The translations under genes were made by a program, and so were the position numbers. The notes under the pieces are model-generated. The model did not search any database and was not told the origin of the DNA. It worked only from the letters and a program-made list of their open reading frames with translations. Shown here one piece after another: positions 21,271 through 35,500 of a stretch of 64,000 nt of DNA (its first letter is position 1; each line of letters begins with the position of its first letter). Where the stretch lies: assembly GCF_964340395.1 (NCBI RefSeq), contig NC_135561.1:9088732-9152731 (forward strand), read 5' to 3'. Origin of the DNA: Glandiceps talaboti (Eukaryota; Hemichordata; Enteropneusta; Spengelidae).

Positions 21271-24212
21271 GGTCGTGTTACTTATCTGTGGTATATAGGT
21301 GATTAACGGGTAGTCAGAAAGTAAACAAATTCAACAAGCAATACGTTTATCTTACACTTCAGATACAAACCCCATCGTGTAATTGTTTATGAGAAATGTG
21401 TATATTACTGTTTATTTTTGGAATCGTCTCGTCCGATGTACTAGTATTTACACAAACACGAGACAGAGAAAAGGTGAAATGTTCCAGTTTAAAGTTAGAA
21501 GCCTATACTTTGCACTAGACAGTCATAGATGTTGTGCTTTTCAGTTTAAATTTAGTCGTGTTCGGAGACTAAGTTGTGTTGTGTTGTGTTGTGTTGTGTT
21601 GTGTTGTGTTGTGTTGTGTTGTGTTGTGTTGTTTGGGGGCAACGGGTACACACACCATGAATTCAAAATCGTAGCATCTCATGAAATGTATTTAATTTAC
21701 CTATATGTACGTCACGCCATCAATTTGTGTTAACTCATCCATGAAAATGAGTATATCTCGTGTCAATGGACTTAACATAGCAGATCCCATCTCTACGACC
21801 AATGTAATCCATTTCCATCATGACACGCGTGACGGTAGCGTCTAAGCCAAGTCATTTGTAGACCTACGTATTTCGTGAAATCATGATTATCCGTGTTAGT
21901 TAGCGTTGTGTAATTTTATTAATACCACGTTGCCCCTGACAACGCACCTCGTCGTATATCCCTTACTTGTAAACACGACGTATTGTACTTTGGAGGGGAA
22001 ATATGAGAAGAAAAATGCAATTTCTGTAACATCTCATGGCCATAGTCAAAATCCTAATAAATCGGATCATTTCCGAATCGTCTTTGACCGTCTTTCGCCA
22101 AGTCTTCCGTTATATCACAGACAAGTAAAGGAAGTCTGTGGTTACATATAGTGGTTGAAGTTACACGTACAAGTAACCTTTATAGTAGTGAAATAACCCG
22201 GAGACTTAGTTTCTGACTGGCTCTGGGCTCAACTATGTTTTTTCCCCCAGATATTCGAACGAACGACATTGCCAAGCCATGGATCTATTATTGAAGTCTC
22301 TGTGCTCGTGGTCCGGCGCCATCTACGTACCTGTCACCTTCCATCTGACTGGGCGGAAAGGAAATGAGTCGGAGTCGGGAAATAACTTATCGATTTGTGC
22401 CCCTTCGATAGATGTGTGCCCCGGGATGTCTGTTATCTAGTCTTTCCCATTTACATTACAATATCTTTACATTTTAACACTATAACCCTGAAACTTGGTC
22501 CAAACAAACAAGAGGACTGAGAATTTTTATAAGACCAAAAAATAAAGTCGTGTGCAGACTACATAATTAGTACTCCTTATATGATAGATGGGACTATCTA
22601 TAGTATTTTATTGATATTTGGAGATAATTCTATCTGTCATAATTCTATCTGATTTTCGCGCCATTTTCCGCGCCATTTCCCTCGAACTTGATAGAGAAAA
22701 AGAACTTGAGTCGATAGGATTGGTTGGTTGGAATCATACAATATTCTGATATTCAAGTTTGTGACGTGTACCTACTCGATTGCAATGTCCCAAGTCGACC
22801 ATGTGCATGAATTTATCTTTTTAATGTTTTTTCGTCGTTAGGCCTATCACTTGATTCACATTCAAAATCTCATTTCTCCTATCACGGTCACAAGCACTTT
22901 ATTGTTTGCATATTGTTTGTCATAAATATACAATGACGTAACCTTGACTGGGCCATTCGACCCTTTTTGTAACGCCGGTTTCAACAATAAATGGACTGTC
23001 AATGACCTTTTGTTGACAGGAATTTGAACTTGGCCATGGCGTTTTGACGTAGATAAATAAAATTGTATTCCAGTCATTAACGCCACGTAGCGTCTGTGAA
23101 ACGACACTTATTTACATTATGCATTTATATTGTCAGGTTTTTCATTTGCTTTTGTTTGATATTCAAAAATCTCTTCCGATACACCAAAATAAGCTTCCTC
23201 AAATCTATTTTGTTGATACCTGGGTATCATTACTTTAGTCTGCATGCCAACGTGGTTTCTAACTAAACTCCTAACTGAACCACAAGTGAGTGGAGGTGTA
23301 AGTCATAACACTACCGTATAGGAACTAGACTATCATTACTTGTATCTCATTATTTCGTGTATTTTCTGCACGCGAGAGTACTCGTGGGTGCAACACCGAT
23401 GGCCACTGTTTTGGCCTAAAGTCGGTACTATTCCTGGCGTAGAAACGAACGTATAATGAGGTGAATAAGACCCTTAGCTTTAGATTGTTGTCTCACTTAG
23501 ATATCTTTTATCATCATTATAATTAACATTTCACTTTTCAAAATATTGATCTCGCGTTTATTGTGCGAATGGTTAGAAAACGTAAATCACATGATGATAC
23601 GAAGTCGTGTAAATTTCAGGCAGAAGCGTATTCCTCGCTCCAGTATGTTTGTTAAGAAAGGGACACGATTTACGTAAATTCAAATACTGTGTATATCTTC
23701 ATGATTGACAGCTGCTATAGGTGATGCTGGCTGCTGATATACAATGAGATAGGTGCTTTGTGTTCTGTCTCTATTCTTCGTGACATCGCAACAAAGCCTA
23801 TGTGTTATTGCAGTGTACGTCATAGCAACGGAGACTCTATAAAGAGGTCCAAAGGTGGATCACGACTAGTTACTATTTATAGATCAGTCGTGCGACTCCC
23901 TGGCCAAAAAAAAACTATTTCATAATTTGATATATACTCAGTCTGTCATCGTAATTTTTCTTCATACATACATACATACATACATATTGCTATTGTGTAA
24001 CATTTTTATATTAATACACAGTCAAAAATGTACATATTCAAGTTACACGCCATGGATTAATTTTTTCTAGCAATATGTCGGTATGCATGGTATCACACTC
24101 TGTACTATTAACTATTAGTACTGCAGTCGTGTTGCTGCAAGTGTACCGTACATACCATGGTTTGTGAGTCGAGTAACCCAGATAGCACTAAAGACAACAG
24201 TATTTCGGCCAG

Positions 24213-24860
<648 letters not shown>

Positions 24861-24907
24861 TTTTTCATCACCTGCTGCACAATATATAGGCTTATGGTGA
24901 TGAAAAA

Positions 24908-26499
24908 ATTCGACGACGTGTTAATTCTATGATAACACGGAATTTGTACTCGTTATAAAATATAATATAGAACATTATATATTGACAATACGAACTACGA
25001 CGCAATTTTTTTTTATTTATATTCAGGACTCGCGTATCCAGTGAGTTGTTTATGAAATTTCGCCGTTTAAACTACGTGACAGTGTCACCGTCCGTTGCCT
25101 TGACCAGCCCTGACACTTTACCAAGCCCGGAAGTTTATTCTTCCCGTCAATGGCAAACGTCAGCGCTAGCCATTGGTTAGCATAATTTAGCGCCATTCCT
25201 AAGAGCCGATGACGTGTCGACATCTGTACTACGTCAAAGAAATCGATGGCATGATTCTTCCATATTTGGATAATCTAGTTCCTAATATGGAGAGTCTAAT
25301 AATTAACTGGAAATGGTTGCCAAATATGGGAGTAGCCTTTGAATCACCTCGGTCCATTGCGTCATCGAAATTCACATGACCACAAACGTAGATGTTGCAA
25401 TCATTCGCAGCCCGATGTTTAGTTACTCGATTTCTGCCTACACATAAACAAAGTAGTTCTAGGGATTCCCTCATATTTTCGGATTACTGTTTCACGGTCT
25501 TGACTTTGAGGTTTAGCATTTCATAAAAAAGTTGCAGTTGATCGTACCACTTTTATGCAATAAGGTGACATTCATCCGAAAAGCGGAAACATTTAGAGGA
25601 AAATTACCAAGTCTTTTAACCGTGCGAATTAATACTGTGTCATCGAGCGGTGGTATACTGCAATACATGTACACTCAAATCTACGTAGTGTAGCCACGTT
25701 GCACAATGGCGATTACTAGTTGTAACAAACCAGCTCCCTGCATTTAGGCGGGATAAGCCGAAGATCCTGGCTATCCTGCAGCGGGAACAGCGCACAGACT
25801 ATTGGAAGAAGATCCGAGGAACACTCGAGCCGAAATCTAGAAAGATTGGGGTAAGGTAACCCACAGAAGGAATCGATCTAAAATTGGCGTGAACGTGTGA
25901 CGACGAGGGATTCTGTCGTCTACAAGGACTCGTTGCAGGTTTGCGTCATCATCTTGCAACGTCGTGTTCAAATCGGTCTTGACAACAGTTGGAGGGGATC
26001 AGGAGACAGTTGTGCGCTGTCTTACGCCTGGACTGCATTGCCGGTATCTTATGGACTTACTGTCGAGCTTTTTCGAATCATATTCGAAAAGACAGCTCGA
26101 GCTTTGACAGTTGAAATCTTGAATTTTCAACTGCGTAACACAAACTCGCCACTCATCAGTCGTTGGAATCAATCCTTCCTGTCGTGTTAGTCAAGTCGAA
26201 TTTCGCAATCATCAGTCACCTGGCACGTACATCTCACAGGATCTGTGATCTTGGAAGTTTTGAAACCACTGTGCAATATTTTACTGCGACATCGTTGGCT
26301 ATTTATTTGCGAAAGACACAGGTTTGTTGAAACGCTGTGTTTTATCTGACAATCGCTAACAACTTTTGTACTGCAACGTAGAATTTTACCGAACAGTATT
26401 ATTTTTATCTACTTGTAAGTTATAACTTCAAACAATTCCGAATCTCAGGAACACATAGGAGGATTTCCTATTGTAACACGGGAAGAGTCTCGAATTTAG
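24908..26499 (+). promoter_or_regulatory. Probable Tribbles promoter and 5' UTR region
   Basis: The 1.6 kb before the Tribbles start is less repetitive than its flanks and carries no other exon. A CCATTGGTTAG box lies at about 25171. The purine-rich stretch 25740-25860, ending in a possible donor (GGGGTAAGG), may be non-coding leader. No TATA box was recognised, so the transcription start is not placed. Confidence 0.3.
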
Positions 26500-29400
26500 A
26501 TGAACGTCCAGCACTCGAGCCCTATTCAGATTCAACATGGGCCAAAGCATTATGTGCCGTACGACTCACCACCCGATTTAAATTTTTCACTCAGTCCGAA
26601 CTTACAAGCCGCAAGTCCTCCACAATTTACACAAAATGAGTGTGAAGAAACTCATGTTATCTCTAAGATCGGCAGATATATCTTGGTGGAGAAGTTGGAG
26701 AAGAATCATTATAAGGCCATCGATACATTGACTCACGATGTATTCCTTTGTAAGGTAAGACACATGCAAACAAAGAACCATGAGCATATTTTTCCGCCAC
26801 GTGCTGGTTGAAATCAGCTTGCTGGCAACATATAATTTTTTTTTGAATGCCCAACAGAAATTATAATATTCTTCATAAATGGCAGATTTTAATCATCTCT
26901 AGACTGATCTTGTTTGAGCGCGATATTGCTCAGCATGCGAGGCTTTGTTCGTTTCCCGGGTAGTTGCATCAGATATCGTGGCAACCAATGTAAGTGCTTT
27001 CTGAGAGCAGCCTGGTATTTGTATGCATGGGGCCGCACAGGCTGTTTATTGAATCTCGTCAAAAGAGTAAATGTAATGTAATTTCTATTGTTTGACCGTG
27101 ATCGACTACGAGAAATTTTACGATTTCCTCCCATTGAAAGGCTCATCGCCGTGGACGTAATCAACCTCTTTGTACACTGTTGTGAAAAACTCGACTCCAA
27201 GGCGGGTGCAAAAAAATCGAGGACATGGGCCTGACAACTGAATGTTCCTGTTGTTAGTTTGGTCTTGGAGGTTTGTTGAAATACAGTTCGGTTTCAAATA
27301 TTAGTAAAATTGGATTTTCAAATGCAACTTTGCGTAAAAGGTGTGTTTTATACATATTCGACATGGTGTAAAAATGGAAAAATCGCAATCGTTCCCAATG
27401 TTGTGAAATCAGCGGGAAGGAAGTTGATGACTCAAACCGGCGAAATATTATGTAACGTAAACCAATTCTCTGTGTAAAGGCAAACCTTGTGTGCCAAAAT
27501 GTCGTCTTGCGTAAGTCACGGAGTTTTTTAAAAACCACATTTGCCTTTGTATTACGTCCAAAAATTATCCTCTCTTTAAAAGAACAAACACATTTTCCTG
27601 ATAAGCCCACTGATGAAAGATCCATTGAATCACTGTTTTGAAACTGTATTCGCAACTGACGTCTGTTATTGGAATCTAATATCATAAACAGCTTTTGAAC
27701 ATCTGTGAGTAACTTCTCAAAATTTACAGATGACTACAACATTTCATGGCATGCATTCTGTGCAAATTTTGAACAGACATAATAACTCCATATTTGTGAA
27801 GTGAATTTATGGAGCAAAATTTGAAAACGTACATTTTGAGCAAATTGTACTGGTGTGTGTGTGTTGGGGGGGGGGGGGGTGTCACAGGTCAGGATGTTGT
27901 GATTTGGTGGCCTGGAACTTTCTCATCATGGGAAAGACCAGTAGCAGAATTAAACTGATTATGCCATGGATTGTAAGAAAAGATGCAAGACTACTATCCT
28001 GTTGTAATTAGTGGCAAACTCTAATCTTTTGTTCCTTAGCAGTGGGACCACAATCAGTCCACTGAGTTGGACCAACTGAAAAAAGTCTTTGTGAAGAGTT
28101 TCACAAGGTGTTGTACATGGCCTTATAACAAATTGGCTTATTTGCAATCAGGGGATAGAGTTGTGCAAGTTTTTGCTAATTTGTCTTGCACAAGTTATCG
28201 CAATAACATATTTGAATACGTAGCATTGGGAAAGAAAAAAGAGTATTATACAAAATTTCATGAAAGCAAATTTTCAGGCTTATACACGGGGTACTACTGT
28301 TTCTGTTTAGTAGCACACATTAGTTGAAACAGTTGACTTCACATCGTAACAATGTTTCTTGGTCCATTACAGGTTTTTGAAGTTAGCAAATATCAAGAAA
28401 CTTTGGCAGCCTACTTTCGTGTGGAGCAACATGAAAACATCAACCAGGTCCACGAGATACTTCTTGGTGATACCTACGCATATGTGTTCTTTGAAGCAGG
28501 GCACGGCGACATGCACTCGTATGTACGCAACAGACGAAGACTCAAGGAAGAAGCAGCCAGCAGGTTGTTCTACCAGATTGTCTCAGCGGTTGCTCACTGT
28601 CACGAGTCGGGCATCGTCCTTCGTGACTTGAAGCTTCGCAAATTTGTCTTCAAGGAAGAAGAACAGTGAGTATTGTAACATTGTTTCAGTTCTGTGGGTG
28701 GTGGGAAAAGTAAGGAGTTGTCTCGTGGTGTGACTGAATTTTTTTTTCGGGGGGGGGGGGGGGGGTAGTTGAAGAGAGGATTAATCAGAATGATAGTGTT
28801 GATTATGTGCAACTCCTTGCAATACCCCTTGCACAATTTTCACAAAATCAAGGCAACCCCACCATATTATCTAAGTTCAAAGGTCAGATTTGTCAGAGAT
28901 AACATCTGTTCCCTCTAGGACAAAATCTCATCTAAGAAAATTTCATGCACCTCAGGGAGGGAAGGAGAGAAATTTGTGTGCGTAATTATAGGAAAACATC
29001 ATGTTGCTGCTAGAGATGAAAAGCATCCTCAAATGATGCTGGTCCGTATTCGTTACCTAGCAATTACTGCCTGTCTGGTGGGAGATGAGTTATTTCCTGT
29101 CTTTCGGAAATGGAAGTCCTCCCTGTAGTCACTCATTTAGACTTGATTACTCTCCGTTTCATTGATCTCCCTGCTATGGAGTTGAATAGTAAAGTGGATG
29201 GACCTGTGGTTGAAGGGCAGGTTGCAGTGTGGTGTTCACTTTTGGTAGTTCTCTTACCAGGTGTTCAATATCCATATGGTACAAAAATGTCAATATTCCA
29301 GTCATTTGATAAGAAATTTGGTAAATATATATATATGCAACTGCGGAGACTGATGGAGATTACATGTACATGGATGCTGTAGGTATTGATTTGTGCTGGT

Positions 29401-32400
29401 TGGAGTTTTTGTGTGAACACGGCAAAGGAGATGACAGTGATAAGTGAATTGCCGGTTGTTGTGCAGAATGGAAGGTTATATGACATCACCACATCATAAC
29501 TGTAACACTATCTTAAATAGGGATACAACATAATAAAGAATAAATATACATGATCACACAAATATATAAGCATTTTAGAACACAGGAAATGAAATGTTAA
29601 TTGTCAAATTTTCAGTTTTACACTGAAATGGGAATTATTTTCAGTTGAAAAAAAAAACTAGGAAAAAAAGCTAGTACTAGTAGGAACTTGTTCAGAATTC
29701 TTCTAAATTATTTCTAAAAATAATTTTCTGTGCTAGTTTTTCGTTGGAACTTGTTCTGAACATATACATATGTGCGTGTACTATGATTGATCAGGAATAG
29801 TGCCTGACAGGAAATAGCCGTTAGCACAATCAATAGCTGATGAACTTACTTCATGAATCTATTATATCGTGAGCATGAACAACATCGCTGATGAAAAGCG
29901 TAAGACATTTTAATAGTCAGTTTGAATGATTTCTTGAGGCTGTCATGCTTTGTAGACGCATTGTCTGGTGGTGTGATGGATATCTTGACCGTCAATGGAC
30001 GATTTGAAAGGTTAGCTGTATCATTCATCAAGGCCGTAATGTAAAGCTGGAAATTTTCGCTAAAGACTTATTTTCGCTAGTTTCACTGGAGAACAAAAAA
30101 CGTAATTAAAGAAGTGTAGTGACTAATATGCCTTCTTGCACATGAACACAATGTACCAGTCTGGTAATTAGTAAAAATTAGTCTTTGAGAACTAAGCTGA
30201 AGATTGTAAAATCGCAAAATTTTGTAGTGATGAAAATATCTAGGTTTTCAGTATTCACTTTGTAGTATTAATGTCGTTTTGAGGGGTGACATTTAAATTA
30301 TGAAAATGAAATTGATGCTTTCATAGTGAAATTAGTTTCATTTAGATAAGATCAAAAGGGGAAATCTTAAATTTGGTTAATTGAAAACTAGAGTAAAGAG
30401 ATGATTGACAAAGGTGGGAACAAAGGCAAAAGAGTTGGTTGGTATATGCCATTTAGTTGTCATGGTTATGAAGAAGAAGGCAAGATTGTATGCGTCATGT
30501 GATTGATTGAATGCCTTCCATGTCAATGATTTTGAACCGTTTCAAGTAAAATTAACTAAAAATTGAGTTCAGTATGATTTAATGTTGGGCAAAAGGACAG
30601 GTTTGGGGGAAGATGGCGACAATGATGTGATGAAGTTGAAGTGAGGCATGTTTCTGAACTCTGTAGGAATTCTACATCGAGAATTCTGAATGTCTGATTC
30701 TATTTTCTAAGCAATGTGCATGGCACAACTTGAGGAGTTGAAGAGAGGGGAAAGGACCATTGAAAAAGGCACAAACAGGGCGGATCCCTGAAATTCAGAT
30801 ATTATTAGTGATGGCATTGGTTTTGTTATGTCACAGGAATTTTGAGTTGTTGATGTAATGTCATATAATCCGATATACTCACCAGAGTTGTTCTTATGAG
30901 TCAGTGAGTTAAAATGATGCCATTGTGTTCGTGCCATAGTGGTGTGTATGTATATGTGAGTAAAGGGTGTCAGCTGACTAGCTAAGACGTGGGTGTACCT
31001 TTTGTGTGCTCATTTTATGATCTGTTGAGCAAAGGTCATGAGGTCATCGTCATGGGGTTGCCGTCATGTGATATGCAGTCATTGACACTAGTGCTAGTGC
31101 TGATGCAATACAGCGTCATGTGGATGTTTTTGTGCTGATGCAATGTTTTGGAGTGTCATTTCAAATTGCTAGAATATTCACTGACCTATTTCATCATACT
31201 TTGCCCTTACCTTATCAAAATCGTCAGGATATATTGACAGCAGACGATAGCATTTTCATGTTTTGTTGTGTTACCAAAATTTTACCAGATTCAACTTTTA
31301 AACTCTTGTGTATCTGGTGATGCAATAATAGTGACACTCAACTATCACGGTTGTGACAATTTTTTTTCCTCTGAAATTGTTGTACCCTTTGCCTTTTTAG
31401 CTTCCATTCAAGATAGCAAAACGACATTATAATTTGTGATATTTTTTCAGATTTTTTCAAAATTCATTTTTTTTGCGTGTCACTGTGTCAGAGAGCGTGA
31501 AATCTCAACATTTTCATTTTATTGGAAATTGCACATATAAATGGGTGTAGCTTGTTAGCAAGTATTCTTCTAGTGGGGAATTCAGATCATTGACTGAAAT
31601 AGTGAAGAAGACATAATAAAAGAAAAATCAAAGTTTTTGAAATATCGATAACTTCTCCTTTCTCATATGCTTTTAGAAGTATCATTAGAGTTTATTTCGT
31701 GATTTGGATTAGCCCTTTTTCATTTTTGTGTGATGCACACATGGTTATATGATCCTGCAGAAATCATGAGAACCAAAACTGTTAATGATCAGAACAGTAA
31801 CTGTTCTTTCCCCATGTTATCTTCAGTGGTGCAGTTTCCTGATTGTAGGGGCAAAGTGTGATGTCATAAAGTAGTTCCGTCAGCTGTCATATTTTACTTC
31901 ATAGACATAAACATGCCATTGCGTCAACAGAGAATGAAAACACATCGCGTTACATCAGTAACATTGTTATTCTTATGACGCATGTTAAAAAAATAAAAAC
32001 TTGCTGAACTTTCGACCTTGCTTAAATAAGTTTTGTTTATTTCAGAATACCAACAAGAACTTACGTGTGTTTTCTTCTTTTACTTTTTACAGAATAACGT
32101 TGAAGCTTGAGAGCTTAGAAGATACGTATGTGTTGGAGTCAGACGATGATTCGTTGACAGATAAACATGGCTGCCCTGCGTACGTCAGTCCAGAAATCCT
32201 CAACAGTAATGGTTGGTATTCGGGACGATCGGCAGACGTGTGGAGCCTAGGTGTGATGTTATACACCATGTTGGTTGGTCGTTATCCATTCCATGACACA
32301 GAGCCCGGTGCTCTGTTCAACAAAATCCGTCGCGGGAAATTTACAATCCCAGATTTCCTATCGTCAAAGGCCAGGTGCCTCGTTCGTAGCATTCTGCAAC

Positions 32401-32564
32401 GCGATCCTGCAGATCGGCTCACCGCTAGAGAAATTCTGGATCATCCATGGTTCCATGCAACAAACCACATCTCGGGCCAAAGTAAAGTAGACCCTAACAA
32501 AATACCAGATCAATTAGTGCCAGATATGTGTATATCTGATGATGCCACGCCGTTCTTCACATAG
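26500..32564 (+). CDS. TRIB: Tribbles pseudokinase (complete, 3 exons, 339 aa)
   Basis: Exons 26500-26754, 28373-28665 and 32093-32564 join in phase. The start ATG is the first in frame: a TAG stop lies immediately before it at 26497-26499. Residues 1-55 are a disordered N-terminus. The pseudokinase domain runs from about 57 to 303: a degenerate N-lobe without a glycine-rich loop ([11 protein letters not shown]), Lys85 in FLCKVF, a catalytic-loop variant LRDLKLRKF (168-176), SLE (190-192) where DFG should be, [12 protein letters not shown], and [23 protein letters not shown]. The C-tail carries HPWF (300-303, the region that binds MEK1 in the family) and DQLVPDM (322-328, the COP1 ubiquitin-ligase docking motif). 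Family role: a scaffold that brings substrates such as C/EBP to COP1 for degradation and modulates MAPK/Akt signalling, with weak or no kinase activity. Length and exon structure match vertebrate TRIB2 (343 aa); invertebrates usually have one Tribbles gene, so TRIB1/2/3 assignment is not made. Confidence 0.96.
26755..28372 (+). other. Tribbles intron 1
   Basis: GT-AG intron of 1.6 kb. Contains a G tract at 27866-27878 and otherwise unique AT-rich sequence; the open frame at 27254-27685 on the minus strand has no recognisable domain. Confidence 0.8.
28666..32092 (+). other. Tribbles intron 2
   Basis: 3.4-kb GT-AG intron. Contains a G tract (28749-28766) and, at about 30050-30260, a dispersed repeat also present at about 58150-58350 (shared words AGTGACTAA, AATTAGTAAAAATTAGTCTT, GCAAAAT). 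No embedded gene. Confidence 0.8.
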
Positions 32565-35500
32565 TGACTGCTTCAAAGGATGCAAAGTACGACAGAAGTT
32601 CAAGTTACACTATCGCAGTCTCCCAGGGAAGACCGACCCGTTGGACTCGAGTATGGCAATATTGTGGTTGTCAATTTACAGAAACTGTCGATCAGTTCTA
32701 GTGAATAGTACTACACTGTGAAATCTTTACTGTATTTCTGAAAGACATTAAATGTCAGCTGAAGATCAAACATTTACCTCGGTGGTGATTTTCAAGTGAG
32801 CTGTCTTGCCATAAACTTGTTGAGTGCATCAGTTTAAAAAACACTACATGAACTAATATCAGTTACTTTCCAGTCCTGGAAAAAAGTGGCGAATTGTTAA
32901 TTTTCAGATCAAATTTTATCTGATAAATGAATATTTGGAGAATGTGAAAAGAACTGATAAACATGTATGCAGTTGAAAATAGATTGACACATACTATGTA
33001 GAGTTTTAAAAAAAAAAAACCCATGAGGGATATTTCATGAAAATATACTTTTTAGGTTTTTGAAGCGAAATGTAGCAAGTGTAGAGTTGAATTGAGGGAA
33101 CACCCTCAGGTCTGGTCTTGCCCTTCTTAACAAACAGCGTACATCCCAATCTTGACAACCCACCAAGATGCGCAAAGAGATAATTGCCCACCGTTGTCAG
33201 AGGGGGCAACCCAGTGTTTTATGCTGCAATACTGCAACTGAAGTGAGTACAGAAGAAAAAAATAAAAAGAAACATTTTACACTTTAAAAGACGTCTAGAA
33301 ATGCAAACTTGTTTCTGTTTACTCTGTAAAATAGTACATAAGAAGTTGGATATAAGAATGTCCGCATTTTATAAGATCTTACGTCCAAGAAATGCTTGTA
33401 AATTTGATGTGAATTTAGATAATTATTTAAAAAACTTCAACCTGGTTGACAGAATGAGAAAACTTTTTGTGGTGTTCAGGCTTCGTGTTGTAATATACTT
33501 CTACCACTTGTACAATAAGATAGTGTATACAGGGCTGCAAAGCCACAAGAGATGTGTCTAGTTTTATAGGTTCCTTTCTTGTTTAATTAATGAGACTCAC
33601 GCTGCTGACACAGATCCTCTAAAACTATGTTTTCAAAAATTATAAATATCATCCGGTAAATTTATCTGTTACATGTTCACTTCATACCAAGAAGTCAAGA
33701 TTGTTACAGTCGTAAGTATTACAGTAATGAATGCTGTTGGAATTTAAATAGCCATGTAATTGCACGAGATGACTGTTATCTGTCGTCAAACCAGACAAAA
33801 AAAAATTGTCTGAAATTTGTTAAATATTTTGGAAAGGACCTGTACCAGTAGCAAGAGTCACTGTAAAAAAAACCTTTTTTTAGGCACAAGTTTGATTTAC
33901 TGTCAAATACGCATATCATTATGCAAATCACAGCTTTAGTCCTGAACTATTTTTTTGCCACTACCCTTAAAATGCACATTGTAGTTCTTTCTGTTTGGTA
34001 CCTGGTGGTAGTCTGTGTGTCGTAGGCTGTAGAAACAAGGGAAACATTGTTAGAAGGTTTGCACATAATAGCTTTATGCCAAGCGGAGTATTACACTTTT
34101 ATTTGTACCAGAATAAGAGGTCAACATTTGTAAATTGTACGTTTCTAGTGAAGCAAAAACTAATAGTCTAGTAATTTGATGCAGTGTCAGCTAAGTGATA
34201 CTTAGCTGCGTAAAATAAGTCAAGTTCTCTCAGCATGGCCATAAGATCTATTTCAGTGTATTCCCTGTATTAGAGTACAATAATTTAACACAGGGGGTCT
34301 CATGATATTTTTGCCATGCCAACATTACAGTAGTCTCACTTGGCCAAATTTTATTTGGTGGAATGTTGCCTCTTCTTGTGGTACAAAGACTATGATACAC
34401 TTTGTGGTTCCATGAACTACTACTCTCTGTGTGTGTGTTTGGTAAGCATCATCACACTCACATCACAGTTGGTTATGTCCATTCATGTGGACTTAGAGAC
34501 CTTCTCAACACTAAATTACTTTTCCTGGCATCTTGAAGGAAGTTTGTGTTCATTGTTCATTTTTCTTCTCTACTCCCAGAGTACTTTTAGTCTCTGCTTT
34601 GAACTTATTAGTTGACTTGAATTTCCCAGTACTTCACTGTGAAAAAAATAAAACATGCTACGTTGCATGAAACATAAATATGAATTCTTATGGACTTTGC
34701 TTTACATCTCTGTATGGTTGTGGAATTATGATGTCCGACATATCGGGCTGTGTTTTGGTTGATTTTTTGATTCTAAGATTCATTACACAATTATTTCAGT
34801 GGTTACTTTGTGGAAAATATTGCCTTTTTAGCACAATTGAACTGAGGTTCAGCATGCTATAGATAGGCATCAAGTTTTGACTATGTATGTATGTATGTAT
34901 GTATGTATGTATGTATGTATGTAGAAATGAAAAAGGGACGAGTGACACAGTCCGAATAGATAGATGCAATCCGATGATTCGAATAAAAATTCTTTTTCGA
35001 GGTTTACAATGCTGAGAGAGTTGGTTAATACCTGACTATATCTGAATGTTATGTTAGAGAACGACAACTGTGTCATATGTATGTATGTATGTATGTGTGT
35101 GTGTATGTATGTATGTATGTGAACAACTTCAAGTGAGAAACCACTGGATCGATTGTTTTCGAATTTGGTAGGGAAATTGCTTATTGTGTACGTGTGTAGA
35201 TAAAAAATTGTTCAAATGAAAGCCATCCGATTATCAATGGGTTTTCTAAAGTCCAAATAGGTGGTCTTTTACAATGGAAGTCTGTGTATGAGGTATGGTT
35301 ATTTGATGTTACAATAATCACTTGTCTAAAGTCCATGGGATGTTCCATTATCCTATAGGTTGTGTTTTCATGTTTTAACTGTGTTTCTCTCACTGCATGT
35401 GTATGTCAGACATTGGATTACAGTTGTGCACATTGCCATTGGCAGTATTTTTTCATTTGAAAGGATAATTATTGTTATAATGGAGAACTTGACCAGTTTA

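Larger units (their letters stand above)
18037..24205. other. Intergenic DNA with small palindromes and simple repeats
   Basis: Holds a C/CA tract (18578-18614), a SINE-like copy (19107-19245), two related inverted elements (19323-19413 and 20984-21090), a (GTGTT)n pentamer run (21573-21633), hairpins at 21123-21150 and 21241-21270, paired E2F-like GCGCCATTT words near 22655-22680, and a (CATA)n run (about 23962-23985). A shared word GATCACGACT...AGTCGTGC recurs at about 19766 and 23858. No exon with homology to a known family was recognised. Confidence 0.55.

Noticed and set aside
22655-22680. Paired E2F-like sites marking a promoter
   Set aside because: No gene start could be found nearby on either strand.
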